Positions 10,015-19,304 are shown, numbered from the stretch's first letter. The stretch: 64,000 nucleotides of DNA from Sorlinia euscelidii (GCF_036452155.1 NZ_JAWJZY010000001.1), one strand, 5' to 3'. Made by a program: numbers and translations. Notes: a model not told the origin generated them from the sequence alone.

Positions 10015-10079
10015 TCGCTTCGAAGACGCCGATTTATCCACCGAATGGCGGGGTCTTATTTCAAATTCGGAGCATATAG

Positions 10080-10829
10080 ATGTTCATGACTTGCTCAAGC
10101 GCTCGGATTGCGCACATCAACCCTGAAGAACTGCCAAAAGTCAGCAATTTTATTCCGGCCGATGTTTATCTGGCCAAAATGGCATTTGATGACGATACGA
10201 GAGAGGACGCATACCGTTTAAGATATCAATGTTACCTGGCGTCCGGTCATATTGAGCCCAATAATTCCGGTCTTTTCTCCGATGATTATGATCTCCTCCC
10301 CAATAGTCGCACCATCGTGCTTTATCGAGATGGCGACCCCGTCGCGTCCGTGCGTGTGTGCCTGCTTCTCCAGGGGGCGGGCCAACGCTCGCCCTGCTAC
10401 GATGCTTTCCCCGAGACGCTTGACCGTATCATGCGAGATGCGGCCCACGCTGTGAGTGGCCCTGTCCGGGTCGCCGAATATACGCGTCTGGTGCGCGACC
10501 CGTCTCTTGATCGTGGGGGCGCCATTGTCTATCTGCTTTACCGCATCGCAAGTTATGTTTCGATGATGTCACATGCTCAGATCACCATTGCCTGTGTGCG
10601 GAAATCGCACGCCTCATTTTACCGACGCCTTGGATATCAGGCCGAGACAACGCCGCAGCCCTATCCTGGCCTGAAATGCCGGATGCAGCTTATGTCTTCA
10701 GACAGAAAACGCTTTGACGAGCTTCGGGCGGCTTTCCCGATCATGGACCCTTTCACAACGGCGACCGGCCCTTTGGATGATTTCATGAGCGGCGGTGCCG
10801 TCTACTTACGCGCGGGAGACCTCCGATGA
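10080..10829 (+). CDS. FeeM-like N-acyl amino acid synthase (GNAT/autoinducer-synthase fold)
   Basis: A 249-residue protein with the layout of the FeeM group of N-acyl amino acid synthases, which move an acyl chain from acyl carrier protein to an amino acid and share the fold of LuxI-type autoinducer synthases. Supporting stretches are AYRLRYQCYLASGHIEPN (45-61), a conserved acidic SDDYDLLPNS (67-76), the EYTRLVRDP segment (133-141) that corresponds to the E-x-x-R motif of LuxI-like enzymes, and the GNAT-like KSHASFYRRLGYQ (175-187). It is soluble, with no signal peptide. GGAG seven bases upstream supports this ATG. Its stop overlaps the methyltransferase start (ATGA), so they are coupled. 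The acyl and amino-acid substrates are unknown. Confidence 0.8.
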   Translation: MFMTCSSARIAHINPEELPKVSNFIPADVYLAKMAFDDDTREDAYRLRYQCYLASGHIEPNNSGLFSDDYDLLPNSRTIVLYRDGDPVASVRVCLLLQGAGQRSPCYDAFPETLDRIMRDAAHAVSGPVRVAEYTRLVRDPSLDRGGAIVYLLYRIASYVSMMSHAQITIACVRKSHASFYRRLGYQAETTPQPYPGLKCRMQLMSSDRKRFDELRAAFPIMDPFTTATGPLDDFMSGGAVYLRAGDLR

Positions 10830-11449
10830 TTTACACGACGCCGTGCGCCTTCGCATTCTCACTCTTCTGCTTTTTATCCTTCACCTGGGCTTTATATCGA
10901 CATTTCGAATCCCCGGGGCAAATGCCGCACAATATGCGGGCCTTGTCCATTTTCAGCCTCGTCGCTTACGTCATGTTCCTCGCAATCGGCCTTTTGTCAG
11001 ATCCGGGTCCATGGCAGGTAAATGGCGCGATTGCGCTCTTTATCGCTTCCGCGGTTATTTTCTGGAGTGCCGTCAACGCGACACGGAAAGGCGGCCTCCA
11101 CGTTGCGCACGAGGACGCCGTTTCACGAGAAATTGTCACGCGGGGACCTTATCGCTATTTGCGACACCCATTCTACGTTGCTTATCGGCTTTTCTGGTTG
11201 GCGACCGCCCTCATAGGCGGGCCCGTTCTATGGATGTTCACCCTCGCCTTCTTCATATGGTATGCCATACTTGCCCGAGAAGAGGAGAAGAGACTTCTCC
11301 GATCGGAACTGGGCTCTTCCTACAAGGCTTATCTTTCCAAGCGAGGCCTTTTTCAATCAGGCGGTTTCAAACATGCAGAAACGGGGACCCATAAGACTGT
11401 TCACGCCTCGATATTGGCGCGAGCTGTGGCGACTTTTCGCTTTAGATGA
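10826..11449 (+). CDS. ICMT-family membrane carboxyl methyltransferase
   Basis: A 207-residue integral membrane protein with four to five predicted membrane segments (about 8-25, 38-58, 63-83 and 125-155). The family signature of isoprenylcysteine carboxyl methyltransferases and related phospholipid methyltransferases is clear: RGPYRYLRHPFYVAY, then an acidic-basic helix AREEEKRLLRSELGSSYKAY that binds S-adenosylmethionine. Known relatives methylate a carboxyl group or a lipid at the membrane surface. Bacteria lack prenylated CAAX proteins, so the substrate must be another lipid-like acid. The four-base overlap with the FeeM-like gene makes an N-acyl amino acid an attractive, unproven substrate. 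The 3' end overlaps the GGDEF-EAL gene. Confidence 0.8.
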   Translation: MIYTTPCAFAFSLFCFLSFTWALYRHFESPGQMPHNMRALSIFSLVAYVMFLAIGLLSDPGPWQVNGAIALFIASAVIFWSAVNATRKGGLHVAHEDAVSREIVTRGPYRYLRHPFYVAYRLFWLATALIGGPVLWMFTLAFFIWYAILAREEEKRLLRSELGSSYKAYLSKRGLFQSGGFKHAETGTHKTVHASILARAVATFRFR

Positions 11450-13723
11450 CATTCCTGAGCACGCTGGAGAAATCCGGCGTGAGCAATCCGGTATCCTTTC
11501 CAACACTGTCTTTCTTTACACGCTTCTCGGCGTTTCCTCATCGACATTGTTCATCTTTGGGTTGGATAACCGCCCCTCTACCCTCCTCGTCATCCAATGG
11601 GTCTTTCTCATCTTTCTCTATGTGTGCCTCAACATCAACAAGCACACATGGCAGAAGGACCAGAATGATGCGCGATTTATCTCGCGCTCACTCTTTCTCT
11701 TCGTGGCCCTGGGTTGCACCTGGGGCACGATCATCTCGCGCTTTGCGCTTGAAGATGAATTCATCACAGATGGTGTGTTGCTGGAAATCTCGATGGGATT
11801 GGTATCAACACCTATCATCGGTGTGCCCCTCAGCGCCGCCTTCGCCTTTTTTCTTCCCTTCAGTTCCTTTTGCATCCTCGTCATCTTTACCTGCCTGCAT
11901 ACGGTGGAAGCCGTTGCCAAATTCTCATTCGTCGGATTTATCGGTTTTGCCGCCAGTGGCATCATTTACATCAATAAGATCCTGATCGAACGCGCCATCA
12001 GCCGCCTTAATCTGGAACGGCAGAATGAAACGATCAGCGTGTTTCTGCGAGAATATGAAACGAATTCACCGGACTGGCTGTGGGAGACGGATCGCAACGG
12101 CAGGCTGCGCAATGTGGATGTCAAAATGAAGAGGTTTTTCCAGCCCCGCAGTGCCACGATCGAGGGCTGCTGCTTCGCCGATCTCGGCTTTGAAAATGAC
12201 GACACGACCCGCCCGACAATTGATGCGCTTATCCGCAATAACCAGCCTTTTCGCGACCATGTCGTCCTGACCCGGCAGAATGGCCAGAAATATTATTTCA
12301 ACATCACGGGTCATCCTGCCCATGACCGCAATGGACATTTTCTCGGGTTTCGGGGCGTCAGCTCAAACATCACGGAAAAGAAGAAGGCTGAATCCCGGGT
12401 CCATTTCATGGCGAATTATGACGACCTCACGAAGGTGATGAACCGGCAGGCATTCCTCAAAACGCTTCATCGATATTGCGAAAATAAGACGCCTTTCACC
12501 TTTCTCCTGATTGATGTTGACCGGTTCAAACTCGTCAATGACCAATATGGCCATGAGGTCGGCAATGTCATGTTGCGGATGATCGTCAAGCGGATCAAAC
12601 GCGCCTGCCATCCGACCGATCTCATCGGGCGGTTGGGCGGGGATGAGTTTACGCTGATCCTCCCTTCTGCCGATCAGGATGAAGCGGTCGCTTTCAGCCG
12701 CTCATTGGTTGAAAGCTTCAATCAGGAATTTTTTATTGATCATATTGCCATCAGGCCAAGTGTCAGTGTCGGTGTCGCATTTTTCCCGCGGGATGGTGAG
12801 ACGACGGAGCGCCTTTTCCATCACGCTGACCTCGCGCTTTACCACGCCAAAAAACACCGTAACAGCTTCTCACTTTTCAAGCCGGCGATGGAAGAAGAGT
12901 ATTTCAAGAAGGTCAAGCTAAAGGCTGACCTCGTTACCGCCATTGATAATAAAGAGTTCTTCCTGGAATATCAGCCCATCTTCGACACAACGACGGCTCA
13001 TATTGTCTCTGCTGAAGCGCTGATAAGATGGCGGCATCCCGAGCATGGCGTCCTGTCAGCCGAAAAATTCATCAAGACGATTGAGGATAATGGCCTGGTT
13101 GATGAGATCGGCGCTTTCACCCTGAACCACGCCTGTCGGGAGGCCGTCAAATGGCCGGGGCATCTTCCGATTGCAGTCAATGTCTCTCCCAGTCAGTTGC
13201 GCTCCGGCAATTTTGTGTCTGTGGTGGCGACGTGCCTCAATGATACGGGCCTCCCCCCTCTCGGCTGGGACTTGAAGTGACGGAAACGACATTCCTGGCC
13301 GCCGAAGCCCATACGCTTGACCAGCTTCGAGACCTGCGAAAATTGGGGGTGCGCCTGATATTGGATGATTTCGGCACGGGGTATTCATCACTGACCTATC
13401 TCTGCGATTTTGACGTGGATGGCATCAAGATTGACGCATCCTTCATGGAAAATGTCACCACCAATCAGAAGGTAACGGCCATCGTCAGGACGATTGCGCG
13501 CCTCGCGGCCGATATGAATGTCTATGTTGTGGCAGAAGGTATCGAGCATGAAAATCAGCTCATCTGGCTGCAATTAAATGGTATTCCCTTTGCGCAGGGC
13601 TTTTACCTCAGCCGCCCCCGACCATCAGAGGATATCCGGAAGATCCTGACATCCGGCACGTCCTTCCAGAAAATGCGCGCCGGCCATCTCCAGAAACCGC
13701 CGCCGGGCACGACACGCCACTGA
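11373..13723 (+). CDS. Membrane GGDEF-EAL cyclic-di-GMP protein with apparent frameshift
   Basis: Repaired length is 783 residues. The order is a multi-spanning membrane domain (about residues 30-210), a PAS domain (TNSPDWLWETDRNGRL), a GGDEF domain with an intact RLGGDEF, and an EAL domain. The inhibitory RxxD site before GGDEF is replaced by HPTD. The EAL catalytic residues are all present (AEALIRW, NVSPSQLRS, VTETTF, LDDFGTGYSSL, KIDASF, VAEGIEHENQL), so both synthesis and breakdown of c-di-GMP are possible. The frame breaks at the C-run 13253-13258: one extra C restores LPPSRLGLEVTETTF and makes the span a whole number of codons. Start chosen at the ATG 11373 (MQKRGPIRLFTPRYW), overlapping the methyltransferase gene by 77 bases; a start at 11262 is possible but less likely. 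Confidence 0.85.
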
Positions 13724-13797
13724 GCCACGTCCTCGGGCTTATCTATATCTGACGCGGGCGGTCTTTGACACGTCCCGCATCCTGGGCTCTCAAGAAC

Positions 13798-15249
13798 TCA
13801 TCGATGGTGGAGAAAAGTCCCGTTTGAAAGACTTTCCTCAATCGCTTCGAGGGAGCGGCTTTTTGTTTCCGGTATACGCGCATAAATGAATAGCCACGCT
13901 GAGACCGTAATCAGCGCGAATAACAGGAAAGTGCCTGAAACGCCGAGTATTGCGATAATCGACAATGTGACCATCGATACAAGGAAATCGAAGGACCAAT
14001 GCGAGATGGTGACGAGACTCATGCCCTTACCCCGTACGGAGAGAGGGAAGATTTCCGCGCCCACCAGCCAGAGAGCGGCATTGATACTGCCCAACGTGCA
14101 AAGGACATAAAGCAGGAGGCCGATGATGGCGAGCCACCTCCCCGCATTTTGCGGGTCACCATGTAGAAACACGGCGGCCAGAAGAAACAAAGCAAAGATA
14201 GAGCCCGGCAGGACGCACAACATCAATCGTCGTCGGCCCAGATGATCGACAGCCCAAACGCCCAGGATTGTCGCCAGAGTGATGGCGATGCCCATCCCGA
14301 GGGATGTCAGCAAAGCGACGTTGTGGCCGAAACCGGCACCGGATAAAATAGTGGGTGCGTAAGTCAGCACGGCATTCGTGCCCGTCATCTGGCTGAACAT
14401 GGCCAGCCCCGCCCCCGCAATAAGAGCGGGGCGCACACGGCGTGAAAAGAGGGTGCGCCAGTTTCCAGTCTCAGACGCGGCGTTGAGGATGTCACGCATT
14501 TCATCCTCCGGTGCCGCCTGCGGATCGCGCAAACGCTTTAGTACGCGCATCGCCGCCGCAGCCTGCCCGCGCATCGCGAGATAACGGGGACTTTCCGGGA
14601 GGATCGATACCCCGATGAGAAGCATGAGCGCGGGCACAGCTCCCAGGAAAAACATCAGTCGCCAATCACCCCCACGCCCTAAAAGATGCAGGGCCCATGC
14701 ATGGCCGCTGAGCAACCACCCGATCAGCGAGGATATGAGGATGCCACTGACAATGGCGAGCTGAAACATCAGAACGAGTCGACCGCGGCGCGAAGCCGGG
14801 GCGAGTTCGGCGATATAGACGGGGACGATCTGGCTGGCCCCACCGACAGCAATGCCGAGGATGAACCGCGCCCCGGTCAGGTGCCAGGCCGAGGCGGCGA
14901 GACCCGACCCGATCGAGCCGAGCAGAAAAATCAGCCCGGCCAAAGCGACAATTGGGCGTCGCCCCCAGCGATCCGAAATGGGGCCTGCGATCAGGCAGCC
15001 CAGAAGCGCACCTGCCACCATACTTGCCGCGACGGCCTGTTTGCCAAATAAGCTGAGCGGAAAACTATGTTCGATCGTGAGAAGCGCGGCCGAGATGATG
15101 CCCTGATCATATCCGAAGAGAAGTCCGGCCAGGCCCGCCACGCAGGATGCGATAAAAACTCGGAGATCAGCAGGCGTCACGCGTCGCTGAATTGCCTCCG
15201 TTTGAAGTGACACAGGGTCGGCGCATGAGGGGAAGCCATCAGGACACAT
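13798..15249 (-). CDS. MFS sugar:proton symporter (sugar porter family)
   Basis: A 483-residue transporter with 12 predicted membrane segments. The hallmarks of the sugar porter family are present: DRWGRRP after TM2, ASRRGRL, PESPRYL at the end of the first half, DHLGRRR in the second half and a C-terminal PETKSRSLE. Relatives such as GalP and XylE import hexoses or pentoses with protons in the inner membrane; the exact sugar is unknown. The gene stands alone and converges with the GGDEF-EAL gene. The N-terminal 20 residues before TM1 are not conserved-looking, so a start a few codons later is possible. Confidence 0.92.
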   Translation of the reverse strand: MCPDGFPSCADPVSLQTEAIQRRVTPADLRVFIASCVAGLAGLLFGYDQGIISAALLTIEHSFPLSLFGKQAVAASMVAGALLGCLIAGPISDRWGRRPIVALAGLIFLLGSIGSGLAASAWHLTGARFILGIAVGGASQIVPVYIAELAPASRRGRLVLMFQLAIVSGILISSLIGWLLSGHAWALHLLGRGGDWRLMFFLGAVPALMLLIGVSILPESPRYLAMRGQAAAAMRVLKRLRDPQAAPEDEMRDILNAASETGNWRTLFSRRVRPALIAGAGLAMFSQMTGTNAVLTYAPTILSGAGFGHNVALLTSLGMGIAITLATILGVWAVDHLGRRRLMLCVLPGSIFALFLLAAVFLHGDPQNAGRWLAIIGLLLYVLCTLGSINAALWLVGAEIFPLSVRGKGMSLVTISHWSFDFLVSMVTLSIIAILGVSGTFLLFALITVSAWLFIYARIPETKSRSLEAIEESLSNGTFLHHR

Positions 15250-15400
15250 GAAACCTCCGCAAGCCAGATTTGAAAACCGGAAATCCAGCTAGGCCGGAAG
15301 ATCCCGCCTTGGGAAGACACAGCTTCGTGAAGGCGAGGCTTCCTGCTTCTCGCCTCCAAGCCATCTCTTTCTGCGAGGCGCGCCTACGCGCGGTTCTTCA

Positions 15401-15427
15401 ATAAGAGAGCCACCGTGGTAGTGGCTC
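15401..15427 (-). terminator. Rho-independent terminator of the secreted-protein gene
   Basis: GAGCCAC (15407-15413) pairs perfectly with GTGGCTC (15421-15427) across a seven-base loop. On the minus strand it is followed by TCTTATT. It lies 21 bases after the stop codon of the gene ending at 15448, in the right orientation. Confidence 0.6.
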
Positions 15428-15447
15428 CCCCGACGTCGCAACCTCTT

Positions 15448-17260
15448 TCAGAAATCGCTCAATGCGACGCGCCGCCAGTGATCTTTGCCGACACAGACGT
15501 AATGGTAATTCGCGTCATCCGTGAACTGCCCCTCCGTGCACGAGGCCGAACCGGATGCAGGCGTCTGAAGCTGCTCAACATATTGTTTCGCGTAAACACC
15601 ATTGACGCCCCGTATACTCGCGCCGCCCGAAATTTGCGTGCCGACAACCCAGTCGCCCTGATTATTGCCGGAAAGCGTGGCCCCGATATTGATCGCGCCA
15701 TTGACGGTCGCCCGCGCCTCAATATTGACGCCCGACGGTAATTCCAGCGAATTGCCGAACCACGTCGTCCCGTCGGCCCGCACGCAGAAACCCGGAAAAT
15801 CCTTATTGCGACTGGCGCTGTTACTGCCGATGAGGCAGACGCCACCCAGATTGGCGACGTTATAATTGAAGGAGATAAAACCCATATCCGAGCCGGAGTT
15901 AGGGATGGCGTTCCATTGGTCTCCGTCAACGTTCAGGCCGAAATTCACCCGATAATCCGTCCAGCTGGGCGTGTCAGCGTCCGTGACCTGTTCCGTCCAG
16001 GCGCGCGTGACAAGGTTGTGCCCGTCAATGCTCGGCGTCCTGCTCTCAAACGACGTATGACGATTGCCCTTCCCCTTTTCAGGCGCTTTCGAACCGGGAA
16101 TGTAAAAATTATAGCCCTTATATTCATTCGCCCAACCCGAAACATTATTCTGAATGCCATTGGGAAGATTTTGTCCGTTGATCAGGATGGCTGACGAGTC
16201 ATAAGTAGGGTGATAACAACCGCCGGAAGACGGCGCGGCGGCGCCACGACAATCATAAGAAATCAATAAACCTGTCATCGACGCCTGATTTGACGCCGTG
16301 CCCATATAATGCATGTCAAATTCCGCGCCGCCGAGGTGATCAATCATGGAATGCGGATTATCGGACGGGTTGAACGCCGCATAAACATTGATGGCGCCTG
16401 CCTGGGTTGGCGCACCAATCATCGCGACGGACTTCCCGAAATTATTGCGCACCGTGTCATAGGTCGTGGTCGGCACGTCATTGGCTTTCCAGGGATGGCC
16501 GGACGAATTCCCGCCTAAAACGCCCCAGCCCTGAACAGAAATTGACGACCCATCCGCCGCCACGTCATTGACAAGGGAAACATAGTAATTTTCCGGGGCA
16601 AGGGTTTTACCCGATGTCGGATTGACGAGACCATCATCCGACGGAAATTCCGGCGCTGCGACATCCGAGGTGATCGAATTCGTGACGACATACTGATTCT
16701 GATGGATGCGCGCGATTTGCTGCGGCGTCAGATAATGGTCTTTCGGCAGGTAAATATGCGTCGCATCATAAGTGACATCTTCCAGGACGAGCACGGGTTC
16801 AGCACTGCCGGGCTGGAGATATTCCGTCACTGTGTCATATGAGGGATCGTCAGCGATATTGGTCACATCTGTCAGGTTGCTGCTGAGACCGGCCCGCGAC
16901 TGAAACATCGGATAGGTCGTCATGACAGTGCAGATCAGGCACCCCATATCCATGAAGCCATCGGGCATTCCACGAATAACAATCGACGCGCCCGAGCCGC
17001 GTTGGTCTGTTTCCGCGGACGCGTCAAGGCTGCCGACACGCTGCCCCCGAGAAGAAGCGCATGAGGGGGCGTGTAGGGGTCCGTATTCTGCCCCGGGGCG
17101 CCATTATCTGATTGCGTCCCCCGATCGACAGAACGGGTGCCGCACCTTGGGTGGAGAGATTCGGAAATGTGACCTCATGGTCGGAGGTCTCTGTGACAGT
17201 GCTTTGCGCATAAACGCTCGACGCCCAAAACACCGCCAGAAAATGTAAGATTTTATTCAT
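15448..17260 (-). CDS. Secreted adhesin/tail-fibre-like protein with two apparent frameshifts
   Basis: The gene starts at the ATG 17258-17260, preceded by AAGGA, and encodes a clear signal peptide (MNKILHFLAVFWASSVYA, cleavage before QST). The frame is lost twice, at the C-runs 17118-17122 and 17044-17048. Adding one base to each gives LSIGGTQSDNGAPGQNTDPY, then LLLGGQRVGSLDASAETDQR, and a 604-residue protein of whole codons. The body is rich in Asn, Gly, Ser and Thr. Its end resembles tail-fibre and pilus-tip proteins: a repeat-like NGAINIGATLSGNNQG, then SCTEGQF...YVCVGKDHWRRVA with paired cysteines and a Trp. Function is inferred as surface or secreted binding. The largest intact frame alone, without the repairs, covers 15448-16968. 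Confidence 0.65.
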
Positions 17261-17941
17261 TATTACCGTCCTTACACTCGTAATGCGGGTATGATACATC
17301 TTAAAATTTAATTTTTGATTTTGCACGCAGTCGTGAACATGTTTCGGTCTCGGCACGTGGTCGTTTCGGACGTAGAAAACCGCTTTATATTGCTGTTGAT
17401 GAAATATCCGCGATATGATGGCGATCCATATAGTATCTATTTTATCCGAAAACTTGATCTTTACCCGAAATCGTCGAAAAGATAAACGGGACTTCAAGAC
17501 CGATCAGGATTTACCCGTAAAACGAGCCAAGCCGCGAAACGCCGGGATGCTGGGCGTCGCCGGTTTATGGTGAAAAATTTGGCACTCACAAACATCACGT
17601 AACCGCGCGACCCGCCATCTTCTCGGGTTTCGAAGGTAGTGGCCAGACGTTTGAAAAGACGGATTGAGCCTCTTCAGATCACCTTCTTTATCCCTTGGAA
17701 AGGCGTCGTGATCTGCGCGCTGAACTCCCGCTCTTTCGCCCAAAATTGCTGATCCTGATACCAAGACTTTAGCCCTCGTCCTCTGCTTTAATTTAACTTA
17801 TCGAAACCTCGGCGAGAGCCTCCGCCGCCTTTTGAGCGGCAGTTCAACAGCAAAGGATCGATGAAGAGCTCTTAGAGTCGTCATCGATATCCGAAACGGA
17901 CTTTTTTAGGATTTACCGGAACATACGTGACATCTTGGGAC
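17261..17941. other. Intergenic region with no convincing gene
   Basis: The first part holds the promoter and ribosome site (AAGGA at 17269-17273 on the minus strand) of the secreted-protein gene. An 86-codon minus-strand frame at 17504-17764 has no recognisable protein character. A second frame over the same DNA reads WYQDQQFWAKEREF, which might be a short gene relic, but stops cut it on both sides. Composition is AT richer than the flanking core genes. Confidence 0.4.
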
Positions 17942-18397
17942 TCAACATTTGATTTGAGAGATCAATGAAAAAAATTTCTCCGGGAATTTAAGGCCAAAGG
18001 TAAGACCAATTGCAATGGCAGATATAGTGACGCCACCCACAAGCACTTTAATCGAAAGTTCGACGTATCCTGAAAGTCGAGAAATCTCATAAAGTAAGAA
18101 AGTGACTGGCGCGAAGCCAGAAGCGAAATGAATTTTACGATGAAATTCGCTTAAGTTTTGATTTTTATCCTCTAACTCTTTAACTCTTTTCGCAAGTCTT
18201 CCAATATCCTTGCTTAGAACGTTATTTTCTTCCGTTAAACCAACGTTCCGATCTTCCAACTGACTTATAAGAAAGTCGGTTTTTTCTTTCCGAAGCTTTT
18301 CCAATACAGCTTCAATGAGCTCTACACTAGATGAGACGAGCTCTTGGGGTGTCTGAGGGGCCTTTTCCTTTTTTTGACTGGGCCACACGAGCTTCAT
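17942..18397 (-). CDS. Coiled-coil membrane protein, candidate PanT toxin
   Basis: A 151-residue protein. A Lys/Gln-rich start is followed by a long heptad-rich helix from about residue 20 to 90 (KEKTDFLISQLEDRN, LSKDIGRLAKRVKELEDKN), then two hydrophobic segments at about 92-108 and 114-138. I do not recognise a named family. Its start lies inside the upstream SocA-type antitoxin gene, overlapping by 71 bases in another frame, and it is the only ATG in the frame, so the two are translated together. Small membrane-spanning proteins are one class of toxin paired with Panacea-domain antitoxins, so a membrane-damaging toxin is inferred. AT-rich codon use sets both genes apart from their neighbours. 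Confidence 0.6.
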   Translation of the reverse strand: MKLVWPSQKKEKAPQTPQELVSSSVELIEAVLEKLRKEKTDFLISQLEDRNVGLTEENNVLSKDIGRLAKRVKELEDKNQNLSEFHRKIHFASGFAPVTFLLYEISRLSGYVELSIKVLVGGVTISAIAIGLTFGLKFPEKFFSLISQIKC

Positions 18398-18815
18398 ACT
18401 CCGTTCGGATGTCTTCAGGCGGAATCAAAACGTTCTTTTCACCTGGGGTGTAATTTTTGTACCAAGCTCCACCTTTCCAATGGGTAATTCCGACAAGCTC
18501 TGCAGCACTGAACTTCATCAATTGGTCGTTGAACAAGTTTAAATAAGTCCTTGCATATTCGTCAACAGAATCATGGTCTGCGAAAACGTTTTGAATAGGA
18601 TCACGGCCAAAATGTGCAATAGCTTTGTATACGTCGGGAGATACGGGACCGTAATCCCATGCTTCAAACGAGCCATCTATCAGAGCCTGACCATCATGTT
18701 TCCCAGTGTAAAACATGTGAGCAAGGTACAGAATTTTTTGCAGTTTCAAGTTGGTTATTGTCCAGCCGCTCCGTTCACAAACCAGTCTCGCTGCTGTGAG
18801 GGGTTTCATAGGCAT
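18327..18815 (-). CDS. SocA/Panacea-domain antitoxin (DUF4065), PanA-like
   Basis: A 162-residue protein with the SocA-like (DUF4065, Panacea) domain. Diagnostic stretches are the N-terminal ITNLKLQKILYLAHMFY, then FEAWDYGPVSPDVYKAI, and HFGRDPI. Proteins of this family neutralise toxins of many unrelated folds, usually in two-gene operons; SocA itself acts as an adaptor that sends a toxin to ClpXP. Here the partner gene overlaps the 3' end by 71 bases. The C-terminal 30 residues are basic and lie outside the domain. The gene is low in GC and sits between tRNA-Lys and the secreted-protein gene, consistent with an acquired islet. Confidence 0.8.
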   Translation of the reverse strand: MPMKPLTAARLVCERSGWTITNLKLQKILYLAHMFYTGKHDGQALIDGSFEAWDYGPVSPDVYKAIAHFGRDPIQNVFADHDSVDEYARTYLNLFNDQLMKFSAAELVGITHWKGGAWYKNYTPGEKNVLIPPEDIRTEYEARVAQSKKGKGPSDTPRARLI

Positions 18816-19228
18816 TATCGTGCTCCTTCAGTTCGCACCGAAGCATGCATGAGATTTCTCAAACTGCTACGACTTTCAAACTAGATATTCGTGAAACCGG
18901 TTGCAACTTTTTTCATTTTTTGTCGAAGCAAGCGCCTTGAATAATAGCACATCATCAAAATTCACTAAACCGTGCCATGATCAACGCTCACCAAATCGTC
19001 GCCACACCGTGCTATCTTGGAGAGCTTCTAAGCACGAGCAACGGCGGGCCGTCATGGCGCCACTCGACACCGACCATACGTGCTTCGCCAACGTGCAGCG
19101 TCAACTTGCGCCATGAGTCAGAAAGCTCGGGAAAAAAATCGTCACGCGCATCAGAAATGTCTAACCCTGTTGGAAAAGTGTCTAACCTTCCAGTTAAGGT
19201 GATGATCTTCTGACGATTTCAGGAAAAT
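18816..19228. other. Intergenic region beside tRNA-Lys with a gene relic
   Basis: No complete gene. A minus-strand frame from 19218 to the stop at 19012-19014 is open for 68 codons and reads like real protein (SWRKLTLHVGEARMVGVEW), but it has no plausible start codon and is cut by a TGA beside the tRNA. Within it TGTCTAACC occurs twice, at 19158-19166 and 19179-19187, 21 bases apart. This could be an insertion-element end or the tail of a lost gene. Confidence 0.4.
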
Positions 19229-19304
19229 TGGTGAACCGGGTGGGATTCGAACCCACGACCATTCGATTAAAAGTCGAATGCTCTACCGACTGAGCTACCG
19301 GTTC
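19229..19304 (-). tRNA. tRNA-Lys (anticodon TTT)
   Basis: A 76-base cloverleaf read on the minus strand. Acceptor stem GAACCGG pairs with CCGGTTC, the D arm is GCTCAGTCGGTAGAGC, the anticodon loop is CTTTTAA with TTT at its centre, and the T arm is GTGGGTTCGAATCCCAC. The discriminator base is A and CCA is encoded at 19229-19231. It follows ppiB by 69 bases. Its 3' end faces the low-GC islet, the usual geometry for a tRNA integration site. Confidence 0.95.

Larger units (their letters stand above)
9078..10079. other. Intergenic kilobase between the efflux operon and the acyl-amino-acid operon
   Basis: No convincing gene. It holds a pair of identical 15-base elements (9255-9312), a terminator-like inverted repeat (9560-9598) and an AT-rich segment from about 9830 to 10020 that should contain the promoter of the downstream operon. 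Two overlapping frames at 9459-9806 are open for 90-115 codons, but they have no ribosome site, no recognisable protein character and disagree on frame, so they were not called. Confidence 0.5.

Noticed and set aside
10080..10829. LuxI-type acyl-homoserine lactone synthase
   Set aside because: The fold is related, but the N-terminal LuxI residues and length do not fit and the FeeM-type motifs fit better; no LuxR gene is adjacent.
17504..17764. 86-codon minus-strand frame
   Set aside because: No recognisable protein pattern and no conserved neighbours; a different frame over the same DNA looks slightly more protein-like but is broken.
15300..19230. Second copy of the tRNA-Lys 3' end marking an integrated element
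   Set aside because: Reading the region gave no repeat of the T-arm and acceptor sequence.
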